Notes: generated by a model from the sequence alone, not told the origin. A stretch of 64,000 bases of DNA from Chytriomyces cf. hyalinus JEL632 (GCA_025435555.1 JAIWWG010000049.1:186001-250000); one strand, 5' to 3'; shown: positions 33,762 through 45,544, counted from the stretch's first letter. Numbers and translations: made by a program.

Positions 33762-34430
33762 ATGACCAATCCAGACGCCCTGGCAATATTGCAAAGCTTT
33801 CTCGTGTCTTGGTCTCCCAACCCAACTCCTCTAGAAACCCACTACAGATCCCTCGGGTTTATGCGCACGGCATCAACAGTTTTCTCACACTCCCTGATAA
33901 CCAATGCTCAGCAAAGAATCCTTGCAACCCAACTTGCCCAGGCATTCGATGCGAAAAACAATCCACGATCCACGCTGAGTGTCGGCGCACGTGCCCTTTC
34001 TAAACATTACGAGAGGAGAGAGGCGTTCTTCAAGTCGTCCAACAGTGATGTCAGCAGCAGCAACAGCAACAGCAGCAACAACAGCATATCAGGCATTTTT
34101 GACACCGCCGACGCCAAAGAAGAGAAGCTGCATCCGCATTGGTCAAGGCCCACTGGAACAGACGCTGATAAGAATGGAATGGCGCGTGCGCATTTGATTC
34201 ATCTTTTGGAACTGTTTGATCGCAAAGGTAATGAGGAGAGTAGGCGGGCGTTGTGCTGGAAGAATATCCACCTGATCCATCCAAACGACACTTGCATAAT
34301 CGAGATACGGGACAGAGCGACGCTGCATGGGATGAGATGGACAGTGTTTTTTGAGAGAGTTGGTGTGGATGGAGAGAGGGATCTCGATGGCGAGTATCGG
34401 TTAGAATTCAGGGGGTTCTTGGAGCCGTGA
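33762..34430 (+). CDS. Hypothetical protein, 222 residues
   Basis: Single exon from ATG 33762. Three parts: a helical N-terminal region (to about residue 95), a Ser/Asn-rich low-complexity stretch (SSNSDVSSSNSNSSNNSIS), and a C-terminal domain (about 135-222; MARAHLIHLLELFDRKG ... TVFFERVGVDGERDLDGEYR) that looks folded, with alternating beta strands. No family recognised, no signal peptide or membrane segment. The long open frame supports a real gene. Confidence 0.55.
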   Translation: MTNPDALAILQSFLVSWSPNPTPLETHYRSLGFMRTASTVFSHSLITNAQQRILATQLAQAFDAKNNPRSTLSVGARALSKHYERREAFFKSSNSDVSSSNSNSSNNSISGIFDTADAKEEKLHPHWSRPTGTDADKNGMARAHLIHLLELFDRKGNEESRRALCWKNIHLIHPNDTCIIEIRDRATLHGMRWTVFFERVGVDGERDLDGEYRLEFRGFLEP

Positions 34431-34498
34431 GAGAGAGTCAAAGAGGAATGCGAGTTTTTTAGGAATGCGAGTTTTTTATTTCCAAATGGAGCGCATGA

Positions 34499-35218
34499 TC
34501 AGAACCATTTGCGCTTCGGCCGACTATCGCTGTTATCATTTACAAAGATGCTGCGACCTTGTCGCCCGTAGAAACCCCTCCGGAATACGCTGTTTGTGTC
34601 GTATTTCTCCTCATGGATAACGCCGTTTCCCCATGCATTGGCAACAATGGCTTCCTGAACCGGCACCTGCTCCATCCGATACGTGACACTCGGTTGCACA
34701 GGGTTGCGGATGGCTTCCGTGCTCGCGCCGGGGTAACCGGCGTTAGCGTACTGCGCCGTCTTGCGAGGTGGCAAGCTATGGTGCGCCACCATGGCTTGTG
34801 CGGTGCCGTTGACAGTGTAGATTGGGATCCACGGGCTAGGATTCCCCTGGACAATGATCACTTGCTGCGGTTGAAGCCAGGGTTGTTGTTGTTGGATGTA
34901 TTGTGGGGCGTTGGGGTACTGCTTCTGCTGATCGTAATAGTGAGGCAGTGCCACCGGCTGGGCTGGGTAAGGAGCGTATTCGGGCAGTTCGCTTCGTGGC
35001 GGTTGATACTGGTCTTGCTGGGCGAGTTGGACGGCCATTTGGTGGTCTCTTTCTTCCTGCGCAAGGAGCCGGGCGTGTTCATCGTCAGTTGGCATTTGGT
35101 GGTAGTGTTTCCAGGCAAATTTTGCTGTGGGGAAGGAAAAACGAGGCACCTGTTTACCTGGCACGTGCTCGGCAGCATGCAATGCCTCTTCCCGCCTATC
35201 TCAACTTCGAGAAGCCAT
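34499..35218 (-). CDS. Gln/Pro-rich hypothetical protein
   Basis: A 13-nt first exon (35206-35218, MASR) joins exon 2 (34499-35124) through an 81-nt GT-AG intron with a pyrimidine-rich acceptor, giving about 212 residues. The N-terminus (TKFAWKHYHQMPTDDEHARL) is followed by a Glu/Gln-rich helical stretch (AQEERDHQMAVQLAQQDQ) and a Pro/Tyr/Gln-rich disordered body. The Arg/Lys-rich end (SDSRPKRKWF) could be a nuclear signal. No family recognised. The start exon is short and inferred. Confidence 0.5.
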
Positions 35219-35261
35219 GCGCGGCTAGTCATCATGCATCACGATAAAAAGTCCTACGTGC

Positions 35262-35400
35262 ACTTGCCATGTTTATTTCCCACCAAAACTTGCCAGTTCA
35301 GATCCAGCTTCATCAGCAAATAATACAATTGAGAATAGGCAGCACCCCCAAAAGCAGCTGCAGTCACAAACCTTACACTTGACTTCAGGCCATGTATGCG
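35262..35400 (-). pseudogene. Copy of the 3' end of the 37.6-38.5 kb gene
   Basis: The minus strand carries WPEVKCK followed by an intron-like stretch and EAGSELASFGGK, matching RPEVKKK and EARHEQASFGGK of the gene at 37633-38460. DNA identity is clear around TTCCCACCAAAACTTGC. No N-terminal part is present, so it is a fragment left by segmental duplication. Confidence 0.6.
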
Positions 35401-35424
35401 CTGTCATGAGGACTTTTCACAGCC

Positions 35425-35897
35425 CTAAAACCCAAACATGTCACACGACTTAACGACCAAATCAATCTCATCGCTCCATGTGTCTCCCACACAGATATCG
35501 CCGTTTCCAAATTGTTCGTCTGCGTGTTCGTTCAGGACTTCCTTCAACCTCTGCTGGGCAGCTGCTTTCGTGTAAAACACTCCAATCACCTGCAAATTTG
35601 GCGAAAACGTCAGAATCAATAAGCAACTTATGAATCAAGTGTCAAGAGCATGAATTTTTTTGAACTCACATCTAGCCTGTCCCAATCGTTCCCCTCATCG
35701 TCTTGGACACCATCGTGCGGAATCCAGAGCAGAACATGTGGATCTGCCGTTGGCTTACACCCGTGACGCGCATTTTGTGCTGCAGAACCTTCTTCGTTGA
35801 ACGCGATCGATCGCATGTTTGCCAGTGATTCCGACACACTTGCGCAGAAGCAGTTTTGCAACTCCAAAACCATCCTCAAAAAGGCCGTGATATGCAT
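35425..35897 (-). CDS. Single-unit member of the HVLLW-VIGVF repeat family
   Basis: Two exons joined at the DRLD / VIGVF junction: the first from ATG 35897, the second ending at TAG 35425. The product carries one repeat unit: HVLLWIPHDGVQDDE, WDRLD, VIGVFYTKAAAQQRLKEVL, and the closing VVKSCDMFGF. It has no premature stop, unlike the longer neighbour at 36231-37414, and may be the intact member. Family and function are unknown. The intron falls at the same place in every repeat unit. Confidence 0.5.
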
Positions 35898-35989
35898 GAA
35901 TAAACTACAATGCCGTCAGTTTTTTAAAGAACATGATGGCTGATACGGTTGAGGCAACGCGAATAAAACGTGACACAACTTAATTGAAA

Positions 35990-36200
35990 ACAATGCGTAC
36001 ACATTCACTTGTTAAAGACGCATTTGCTGTGCGTTTATTTCGTCTGTATGCATCGGCGATCCCAGCAATGTTCATGCCCAGCCTCAAAAAGAAATAAGAA
36101 ACATACAACACCACAAGACAGGTCTAAACTTTTTTTTCAATTCAGGGAGCTTGAATATTTCTATCGAATTTGGTTTTGGATCAGATTCTTCCCGACCAGA
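35990..36200 (-). pseudogene. Second copy of the 3' end of the 37.6-38.5 kb gene
   Basis: Encodes PKPNSIEIFKLPELKKK, matching SKPNSIEASKRPEVKKK of the parent. Downstream, GCGTTTATTTCGTC and CAATGCGTACACATTCACTT match 37576-37636. The parent stop codon is not kept. A decayed fragment between repeat-family members. Confidence 0.6.
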
Positions 36201-36230
36201 TGCTACCTGTGGTGCTACCACGATGACAAA

Positions 36231-37414
36231 TCACAACCCCTCAAACCCAAACATCTCACACGGCTTCACCACCCAATCCATCTCATCATCGCATGAGTCG
36301 TATTCTTCGTCTTCGCATGTCAGCTCTTTTCTCCTCGGCAGCTTCTTCCGTGGAGAACACACCAATCACCTATAAGGTAAGGCGGGAAGGAATAAAGTCA
36401 AAATGGAACAAGCAAGGCTCCTTGGCGCGCCAAGTGCACGAAAATTTTGGACTCACTTCTAGATCATCCCATTCGTCCTCCTCGTCGTCCTCACAACGAT
36501 CTTCGGATGGAATGCACAGCAACACATGTGGCTTCGTCTCCGACCTCACGGCAAAAGGCGCCCCATATAGGACCTGCTGCGGTGCCCCAAATCCAAACAT
36601 GGTGCACCCCTTCACCACCAAACCAATCCTGTCGCCCCATGAGGCTCTCAAACAGATGTTATCGTATCCGAATGATGCATTTGCGTCCATCAGTGCCTCC
36701 TTCTTCTTGTTGGCAGCTTTTTCCTGGAGAATACACCTATCACCTGTAAAAATGTTGAGCGAATCAAGTCAGAGTGAATAATCTGTTTACACGTCCATGT
36801 GCAATGGACTTTTTTTTCGACTCACGTCTAGATTATCCCATTCGCTCCGTTCGTCGTCTGGACAACGATCACCTTCAATCCAGAGCACAACATGTGGGTC
36901 AATTTTTGGCTTCTGCCTTATCGGCCCTAAAATAGCAGGCGCGGGAGAACACCCCCTAGCGATTGTTCATCCACCACTGTCGTGCTCATCAATCAGCTCC
37001 AGCCTCCTCGGCCGCTTCTTTCGTGGGAAACACACCAACCGCCTGTCAAATCGATTTCACCACGCAAAAATATTATGTTAATAGCATGATCAAGCGACGT
37101 ATAATCAAGTGTTTTTGAATTCTTGACTTTACCTCTAGTTCGTCCCAATAATTCCCCTCCCTTGGCTCCATCCCTTAGTGTGAAACCCAGAGAAGAACAT
37201 GCGGCTGCTCCCTCACTTTCTTTGGCCTCACAACAGCAGGCACAGGCATAGGCCCACATTCGGTTTCTCCGTATGATCGGATCTGCTTTGGTGCTGGCTG
37301 AGTGGCGGATGATGGAGCGGGTTGTTTCAGAGTGTGAGGAAGTGCGTTGTGGGACGGTGGTAGAGAATCTGCCTCGTCATCGGAAATGATGATAACGGTG
37401 TTGCCTGAGAGCAT
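36231..37414 (-). pseudogene. Three-unit repeat protein starting with a SUMO-interaction-like motif; frame broken
   Basis: ATG 37414 gives MLSGNTVIIISDDEAD, an ideal SUMO-interacting motif (four aliphatic residues then acidic). A Pro/Ser-rich linker leads to three units of the pattern HVLLW-acidic-WDxLE / VIGVF-TKEAAEE-...VVKxCxMFGF. An intron falls between WDxLE and VIGVF in each unit. Breaks: an in-frame TAA after HVLLWVSH in unit 1, a frame stop after EEAGAD, and an extra A in a four-A run (near 36323) of unit 3 that hides the VVKPCEMFGF ending. Either decaying, or expressed with different splicing. The repeat fold is not recognised. Confidence 0.5.
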
Positions 37415-37632
37415 TCGATTCTGGTTGCGATGGTAACTTTCTTTTTAATAAATATTGCGTGGCTTGTGAGTATAAACAGCAACACGCGCCATTTTGTTAC
37501 TATCGTCATACGCGTACTCCCATGTCATATACTTCGCTGTATACTTCGCTGTATGGTGCGAAAATGCGAAGGCTAATTACAACCAATGCGTACACATACA
37601 CTCATTGAAGATGCATTGGCTACGCGTTTATT

Positions 37633-38460
37633 TCATCTTTCAAGATCGACTTTCCCACCAAAACTTGCTTGTTCATGTCGAGCTTCATAAAAAAGATAAT
37701 CAAACAGATTAAGAATAATGCACACACCCCCTAAAAAAAACACAACACAAACCTTCTTTTTAACTTCAGGGCGTTTAGATGCTTCTATAGAATTTGGCTT
37801 GGACACAGACACCGCCCCTCCATCGTCTGTGTATACTTTCGAATGTGGCTGTGTATAGTATGGAAGTGCAGTATTAAAAGGATCGCGTTTCCATTGACGA
37901 AAATGGTAAATGACTCACATCGGCATTCAAAGAACTTTCATTGTACATGTGAGGCTTCGAAGCGGGATCCCATTGTGGCTTAACAGGTTCTTTATACAGT
38001 CGCGCAAGTGCCAGATTTGCGTCGTCCATTTTGCGGTAAATTCCAGTCTAACGAAAAAATGTAAGGAACGCACGAAGGATTATTGTGATGTTTTTACAAA
38101 CAGTTACCTTTTGCCATGGGCCTGGTGATGTGTCAGACTCAATGTCTCCGTGGTATTGCGCTGCTGTTGGGAGAATTCGAAAGTCGCCCGTCGCAAATGC
38201 GCGCGAAAGAGTTTTGAACTTTCGCAAGTATCTGAGAGGTGACTAAAGTTAGCAACGGACGTCAGCGAAAGCGACAAGTGTCTTTCTTAACAAATTTCCT
38301 CTCTCAAATTCAAGTTTACGCTCTGCAGAAATGTCTGCGCCGGGCATATCTGGTTTTGCCTGTGAATAAAAGGCGATGAGAGCAAGTTCTGTCTGTTGGA
38401 CCGAGCGCATACATCTCTGTCTGGAATGACGCTTCTCAGTACAGAAGGTTTCGCTGCCAT
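37633..38460 (-). CDS. Hypothetical protein; source of the duplicated 3' fragments
   Basis: ATG 38460 starts MAAKPSVLRSVIPDRD. Later exons read AKPDMPGADISAERKLEFER, YLRKFKTLSRAFATGDFRIL, TGIYRKMDDANLALARLYKE, SKPNSIEASKRPEVKKK and a last exon ending EQASFGGKVDLER with TGA at 37633. Introns are GT-AG, including 37 to about 70 nt ones whose exact ends are partly inferred. The product (about 190-200 residues) is basic and soluble. Family unknown. Two truncated copies of its 3' end lie downstream in the same orientation. Confidence 0.55.
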
Positions 38461-38713
38461 TTTCGCAATGATCGTGTTGGCCGTGGCACTGCAAATCAAC
38501 AGCAGTGACTCCATCAATCCATCAAATAATGAAGCTGAATCATTTTCTCCTTACTCTTGTCTTTTGGGTTTCTCTGTGGTAATGCTGTCAAGTTTTGGCA
38601 GCTTTCTCCCTCGCTCTTTTCGATTTTGGCGTGCGCGCGACAAGAGGAACTCTTCGAACGTGTTTGTCTGATGCAAAATGATCAGTCAACATTGGGTATT
38701 TTGAAGATGCCAA

Positions 38714-40934
38714 TCACAGTTGTACCATCGCAACGTATTCCTCCGTCCTTCGCGCAACTTCCTTCTCCATAAACTCTGCAAACTTTTCCCTCTCCTTGAG
38801 CCGCTTCACCAACACTTGGTTCTCGCCAATCAATGAATCATAACGAATCGAAAGCTGCTCAAACTCGACATGCAAGTCGGTTGTTTCTCTTGAAATGCGT
38901 TTGATCATGTTTTCGATTGAGTTTCCGCCCTCGCCTTTCGCGTTTAGATTGAGGCGGATCACTTTGTGGCGCAAGTGTTCCTTTTCTTGGCTTAGCGCGG
39001 ATATTTGGGTTTGACAGTCTGCGAGTTTCATCTGAAGAACTATATTGTCATTGAAACATCGTTTAAAAAATCTCTCTGTTGATGGAACACACACCTCATA
39101 GTCAGTCTCCATCTTTAACCGATTCTCTTCGCGGTCGTTCAACAGCTTAATCTTTGAATCAATGGTCCCAAGCAGTTCGCGAATACGTGTTTCGAGGGTC
39201 TTCAAATGCGCTTGCAGTTTTTCGCATTTGGATTCCAAGTTGATGTTTTGGCGTTGCAGCAACGAAATGAGATTCTTTTGCTCCGACTCTTGGTCGGATT
39301 TGACCATGTCGATTTCGCGTGCGTGGTCTTTACGGAGGTTTTCAATGTCCTAAAAAACAAGAAATAAATAGAAAATAAAAACAAAACAAAATTACTATAC
39401 CAGCTCATGTTTCTGCATCAACGTTTGCAAATCGGAGCCTTCAATTAGATTCATAATCTTGGCATCCTTCGACACCATCATGTCTGCATAAAACTTGTCC
39501 TTGGCCTGAATCACGTACATGATTTCATGCTCAAACTTGACAGCCTGGAGAGACAGCTCGTCTTCGAGTTTTGATATTTCCGAGCTGAACATGTATTCTG
39601 TCGCGATTCGGTACTCTTCAAACTGGGACTGCATTGAGTGGAGGAGGGCCTGTATAAAAAAGTAGAGTTATCTCAGTGGTTGTTCCCGTTGTTGTTGTGT
39701 GGCTTACTCACGCCATACTCGTTCGCAAGCCGCTTCTTTTCTTCAAAATGCGTCAATTTCGCGCTTTCGAAGGCGGATTTCAAGTCATTGTATTCGCCTT
39801 GATAACTGCGTCGGAAAGACTCGTTCTCCAGTTTCGTCACTTGGATAAACTCTTCGTATTCTTTGCGAATCCCGTCAATCAGCGCTTCAACGCCCTGCAC
39901 TTGATTCTGAAGCTCATTGTGCTTTCGGTCTGCGTCTGTGGCCATTTCAATCGCCTGTTTTTTCATGATTGCGATTGTTCCGTCTTTGATCTCAAGCTCG
40001 ATTCGCAAGTCGGTAATGTCGCTGGGCGCCTTCTCCTCGAGTTCTGAATAACTATAATGAGCATCATTTGAAACCCCACCAAAGGTTCACAGTAGGAACG
40101 CGTCTATCAATCTTACTTGCATTTAGAACCTCGGCCTCTTTCAAAGCGGTGGTTCGAAAGTTTCGAAGTTCGCTCACTTCCACCTTCAATTCCTGAATTT
40201 CCTTCTTTTGCGCGACTTTGTCCCAACATCAAAACAAGAGTCAGTGCGTACAAACTTTTTACGCAACCATACTTTTCAAACTAACCTGTAACGGTCGATT
40301 GATCATCCAACGCAATCTTGACATCCACCAACTCATCGCTCAGTTGCTTCATTTCGGAAATCTTACGCTCGAGCGCGAATAAAAGTTCCTGATGCTCTTT
40401 GGTGGATACATGAGGATGTGCGGCGTGATGGGGGCCTCCCGTTTTTTCTTTATCTTCGGCCTTTTTGGCGTCCTTTGTGTGTGCCCAAAAACTAATGAGT
40501 GGTTCATAAACGCGAGTTGAATAGAAATTGCAGCAAACCGGATCCGGCGTTGATTTTGCCGATTTTTTGGCAGCCGGCGTTGCCGAAGTCTGTCATATCG
40601 AAGGGCAATCAGAAGTCAGATGATAAACTTTCCAAGGGGAATGATCACCAATGGACGCGAAGAAGTTGCAGCGGTAGAACCGCGTTCTGATGGCAAAGCA
40701 CTATTGTTGACACTTGAAATATCCAGCCTCACTTTCAAGGTCCGTATCTCTTCTTCTGCTGCTTCATTTTGGATGGTCCGATTGAACAGCTGATGTTTCG
40801 TTTTTCAGTCACGCGATCGCAAATTCCAAAGAAAAGCAAGATTTCACCTCGCGTTGCAGCGCGTTCAGCTTCAATCTGAGATCGTTGTTTTCTCGAAACA
40901 AGGTGTGCAGAAAGTCAACGTCTTCCTTCTCCAT
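38714..40934 (-). CDS. Long coiled-coil protein, possibly flagellar
   Basis: ATG 40934 begins MEKEDVDFLHTLFRENNDLR. At least eight exons follow with almost continuous heptad character, for example ALERKISEMKQLSDELVDVK, KAKDKFYADMMVSKDAKI and SLLQRQNINLESKCEKLQ, ending EEYVAMVQL at 38714. About 600 residues, no globular domain. Divergent from a WD40 gene with 66 bp between starts. Such coiled-coil proteins are common in axonemes and basal bodies, but the family is not named here; exon ends are approximate. Confidence 0.65.
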
Positions 40935-41000
40935 TTTTGAATGATAGAAAGTGATTGACAAATTTCCTTTGAACACTATAAATAAATACAACTAAAAATA
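40935..41000. promoter_or_regulatory. Divergent promoter (coiled-coil gene / WD40 gene)
   Basis: Only 66 bp between start codons, with ACTATAAATAAATAC near the WD40 start. No RFX X-box was recognised. Confidence 0.5.
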
Positions 41001-43272
41001 ATGAACGTAGCAGCCAGTCAGATGCTGCGCCAGAAAGCTTCAATCGTGCAACAGAGTGGCGGATGGATGCCAGAAGTCCCGGCGCTTGCAGGTGCGGCAA
41101 CGCTTGTGTTCCAGATGCACACCGGGGGGGATCCAACACAAAACCAACGCGCTTTCTTTCTCGAAATCAATATGTATCAGTTCCTGACGCGTCTCTCGGC
41201 GGAGAAAACATTATCATTGCGAAACGAAGAATTGTCAAAGTCAATCTGAAACACTGTCTCGCAATTGATGTTTCGATCGCAGCCATGGATGTGCACAAGC
41301 CGTCGAACCAATGCATTATGGCGTGCGGCAAAGTTCTTTATCTATGGGATCTTGAGAAGCTGAGTATGATTCGAAAGGTGTGTGCGTTTTGCATTTCTTT
41401 TTGACTGGAACTTGGTCAATTAAACGTTGACACTGTTTTCGAGCAAAGTATGGTCGCACAACCGGCAGCATTCATCGAGGTAATAGCGATTGCGCAACCA
41501 TCGAAATCAGATATCTAAGCTACGCGTAAATTTTTAAAGAACAAATCCTGACTGTCCGATTTAATGCAACGGGCGCACGGATCGTCTCATCGGGCGTGGA
41601 CAAACGCATCGTTATTTGGAACGTTAAAACGTCAAAAACTGAAAAGTAAATAACTTTTCATGTTTCGGATTCAATTAGAAGCTGAACACTTGAAAATAGG
41701 ATTCTGGAAGGACACAAGGGGCAAGTGTTTCAAGCAGAGTTTTCACCGGATGGAGAACGGATTCTTTCTGCGTCGGATGATGGACGCGTGATTGTGTGGG
41801 ACTGGCATACAGGTGAGCGGAAATCGCTATCGATGTGCTGGGCAGCGTACTCACGCGTCTTCGAAACTTTGAATAGGCGCGGTGCTGTTATCGTACATCC
41901 GACATCCGGCCGCAGTTCGATCTGTGGCAACGTTTCCAGAACATCCTGAAAAGATTGTTTGTGGCAGGAATGATGGTAACCATCAGTTGTTTTCATTTGG
42001 TTTCAACTAACTTGGTTTCACTAAAAAAGGAACAATCACAATCTGGGATTTGAGTGTGAAAGGAATTGTCGACAATATTCTTCCTGATCCAGATTGGATT
42101 CACGATGGCGAAGAGCAAAGTCTGGTTGGGTGGTACGGAATTCACAAGCACCACAGCGGTGAGACGCATACGCAGTGATCACATGTTTCGAAAAGTAAAA
42201 TTAAAACTATCTTATCACTTATTTTCAGGCGCCATCATGGCCGTCGCAGTTTCCCCAAACGGAAAATACCTCGCCAGCGCTGCCTCAGACCACACAACCA
42301 AACTCTGGAACGTTGTTTCCTACAACAAAAACGTTGAAATTGTGCAAGCAGAGCTTTTGGATGCGAGTCAGAAAGCTCGCGCGTTAGACGCGTATATTGA
42401 CGTGTTTGATGATCGATATGATGCGCAGATCAAGTTAAAGGAGTTTGCCGGGTTGATGATTGGAGAGGTTTATTGTGTGTGCTGCTTTTGGAGCTTAACA
42501 CGTGCTGACTTGTGAAGGACACAGGTTCCTATTCCCACTGGATACCACGCAGACTTGCTCTTTACATACAGACATGAAGCTGCAGTGCTGTCCATCTCAT
42601 TCAACGCGGCATCAGAGTAAACGCGACCAAATGCAGCATCTGACTTAGCAAAATCTGATACAATTTATTTCTCCAGCATCGTCGCAACAGGGTCCATGGA
42701 TGCAACTTGTCGACTTTGGTCGTGCCGTAGAGGGGACTTGATCTTTCAAATCAACGTGCCAAGCGCCGTTTCGCAGGTCGCGTTTTGCCCAGTTTCAAAT
42801 GATTTGTATGCAGTGTGTCAGAACCGTATGCTTGTGAGTTGCGTTTTAATTATTTTCTTTTTGTTGGATACAATGATTTCATCTTCTCATACTCTCTCTT
42901 TTGATGCAATGATTTAATTTTTGGCAGGTTTTTGAAGTGCATCCAAGTGCGAAGGAGGAGGAGCTGCCAGAAGCCTGGTGCGCAGTATTTTAAATATTTG
43001 AGAGTTGTCTTGTCATTGAATTGATTCATGTTCTTCTACTGGATTCAGGCGTCTCAACGCAGAGGCTTTTTACTCTGGCGACAACACCCGTGTCAAGAAC
43101 GTGAGTCTCCTCATCAATTGCTTTTAGTGGTCCTTAACTACCCACTTTCACACAGACGCCGGACCGTTCGTTCAGAACAGGCGACGATGAAACCGAATGG
43201 GATCCAGCTGTCCTTGCAGATAAAATGAAAAGTGCGACAACATCTTTATTCATCAATATCCTTGCAAACTGA
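41001..43272 (+). CDS. WD40-repeat protein, possibly flagellar (one frame break)
   Basis: ATG 41001. The frame changes near the seven-G run at 41124-41130; after it the protein reads FLSRNQYVSVPDASLGGENI and continues as WD40 blades: CGKVLYLWDLEKL, ARIVSSGVDKRIVIWNV, RILSASDDGRVIVWDWHTG, GTITIWDLS, KYLASAASDHTTKLWNV, DIVATGSMDATCRLWSC. A helical insert (ARALDAYIDVFDDRYDAQIK) lies between blades. Many introns; the last exon ends FINILAN with TGA at 43270-43272. Six or more blades suggest a scaffold. It shares a 66-bp promoter with a coiled-coil gene. The specific family is not recognised. Confidence 0.7.
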
Positions 43273-43300
43273 ACGGCAACAAAACAACAAAACGCCAGTC

Positions 43301-45070
43301 ATGAACGTGGAAGACTTGAAACAACTCATCTCACATGGCCTAGTTCTCCCAAGTTTCCTCGACACGCTCTTGTCCCAGTTTTCATCCGTTGACGCCGAGA
43401 AGCTCTTTTTCAACATGAAAAAGTTTAAAATGCAGCCAAACCAATTGCTGCGGCTGTTGGTGAATGCTAAATTTCATCCACGCGATGTGTTGAAGGCATT
43501 GAGTGCAGCGGAGAATGCGGGGGTCTTGTTTGCAGCCGCGCTTTCGGTAGTCTTCTTTTTAATAGGGCTCCGGTTTATATTAACCAAGGATGTATGCCAG
43601 GGGGTCCCCATATCTTCGCTCATGATCCGACTAGGATATAAACCGTGCGACACTGAGAAGGAGCAGATTTATCTCCATCTGCGTGATTTCAATCCAGAAT
43701 TAAGTTGAGTGGCAACAAAACACCACAATGCCTTTTTTCTAACTGGTATCATACAACCGAAAACACGATTAAGGCTTACTCGAAGCGCCGCTGAATGTCA
43801 ACAACAGCCGACGAGCCACTGCACAAAGTGGTTCGGACGGTCGCGGAATATCCGCATTGGCAGGGTTCTCACCCGGTGGTGGTGGGCGCAGAGAGTCGGA
43901 AGAGTACTATATGCAAATGGAACGGCAACAGCAGTTTTACAATCAATCTGACACGTACCATGGCGAGATGCAAGGACCGCAGTGGGGACGCGTAAAGTCG
44001 TTGACGGGAGATGTTGTCAAGTATATTCCTAGTGAGCAGTTGAAGCTGCTGAAAGGTGGGCATTCGAATCCTTCCGCTCAAAGCATACTGATATTATTCT
44101 CTGTGAAAAAAAAAGACTTTCAGGGACATCGAGAAATCAAACCGATTTTCATGAGACAGATTCTCGTTGACGCGCCCAAGCATCCAAATTTCACACCTCA
44201 AAGCCCAATTCGCGATACTACGGTAACATTTTCCCTCAAGTTCCATCACTATATGAACTTACCCATTGTTGTTGTTTCAGCCGTGGGTTCCACAACGTGG
44301 CGCCGTGTCCCAGATGGGTGTGCGCTTCAATGAAACGTAAACGTTCATATTTCAACTTTCGGAGAGTTTTTTACTCATCCACCGTACCCTCCTTGCATCT
44401 TCACCCAGCGTAACAAACTCGCGCGGCAGCAATTTTTCGAATCTCGTCACAAGGGTAAGTTTTTGTTCTGAATGAGATCCATTTGGTGGCACTCATGTAC
44501 CTGCTTTGTTTAAATGTGATACAGAGAAACAAGCGGAATACAGGAGCAAGCCCACCAAGACCGCTTCCGGCCAAGAAAGAGTTTCTAGGAACAAGCTCCA
44601 AGACTGTATTCAACCCTGACAGGTAACGAGTCTTTCGGTGCACGCGTTTGGCCGTTAACACTCAATTGTGTAATTTAGATACCTCAAAACAATGGGAATG
44701 AATGTCAGATTCAGCTCTGAAAATGACCGTGGCGTCAAAAGAGGCGCCAAAGCCGGTGGAATGGCTGTTGGCCAGGCAGACATGGGGATGGTCAATGGCA
44801 ATGCACTGAACGTGGGTGGTGCTGGCCACTCCAACAATCCAAACAGGACTCAAGGTTTCAATGGGTCTTTGATCCAAGGACACGTGTATGCGGAACCTAT
44901 CGCGATCCGAGGTTCCAGGAATCAGGTGAATCACCAAGTTTTTGTGGCAGCGCTTCCCCATTACGCGTTAACTTATTGCAAAACATTTCCAGGAGATTAA
45001 AGAGCAGTTTGTAGTAGGCAGTGGAATATCGTTGAAGGAGGCCACAGCTCGACAGTTTCAGTTCGAATAA
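43301..45070 (+). CDS. Hypothetical multi-exon protein
   Basis: ATG 43301 (MNVEDLKQLISHGLVLPSFL). An intron with a GTTGAGT donor at about 43706-43772 joins NPEL to LLEAPLNVNNS. Further exons read GGRRESEEYYMQMERQQQ, HREIKPIFMRQILVDAPKHP, PWVPQRGAVSQMGVRFNET, RNKRNTGASPPRPLPAKKEF and YLKTMGMNVRFSSENDRG, ending ATARQFQFE at 45068-45070. The N-terminal 75 residues look helical; the rest is Gly/Asn/Pro-rich and mostly disordered. It starts 28 bp after the WD40 stop. A stretch at about 43525-43600 may be a further intron. No family recognised. Confidence 0.6.
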
Positions 45071-45094
45071 AGTTTATTGCCTGTGCGATCGATT

Positions 45095-45544
45095 TCAAGG
45101 CTTCGTGTAGTCCCATCCGTTTGAAGGCGGAGTTTCGGTAGGGACTCTCAACCTCCTTGGAAAAACAGCCCCAGTATCAACGGCGCTCTTTTCTTTAGCA
45201 TTTGTTCCTTCAAACAGATGCTTGTGGTTTGCTTCAAGGTCCTCCATTGCAGCGCGTAATCGAGCGTATTTCACGGCCAGTCTTTCTTCAGTTGCCTTCT
45301 TTTCACGCATTCGTTCGAGTGCCCACATTCGTTCCATGAGTTCCTGCTGAGACAGAGTTGCGGCAGTGGCATTCAGCGGGGCAGGGACGGAGGTGGTTCG
45401 TGATTCGGTCGACGCAGATGGTGAACCGTACAGGATGTCACGCACGGTTTGCACTCGTTTGTCTGTGATGCTAACGACGGGTCTGCGGCGTGTTCCTGCC
45501 GTTGTTGCCTTGCTGGCGTAGTGTCGGATTCCTGTTGAGAGCAT
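45095..45544 (-). CDS. Mitochondrial large ribosomal subunit protein mL40 (Mrpl28 type)
   Basis: Single exon, 149 residues. The N-terminus MLSTGIRHYASKATTAGTRR is a mitochondrial presequence. The middle is basic and helical (MERMWALERMREKKATEER). The C-terminal PRRLRVPTETPPSNGWDY is the conserved ending of the fungal mL40 family. It would sit in the mitoribosome large subunit. Convergent with the upstream gene, 24 bp apart. Assignment rests mainly on the C-terminal motif. Confidence 0.6.
   Translation of the reverse strand: MLSTGIRHYASKATTAGTRRRPVVSITDKRVQTVRDILYGSPSASTESRTTSVPAPLNATAATLSQQELMERMWALERMREKKATEERLAVKYARLRAAMEDLEANHKHLFEGTNAKEKSAVDTGAVFPRRLRVPTETPPSNGWDYTKP

Noticed and set aside
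34858-35235. Alternative start MMTSRAW for the Gln/Pro-rich gene
   Set aside because: It gives another reading frame without the repeated low-complexity body; the 13-nt exon with an 81-nt intron fits splice signals better.
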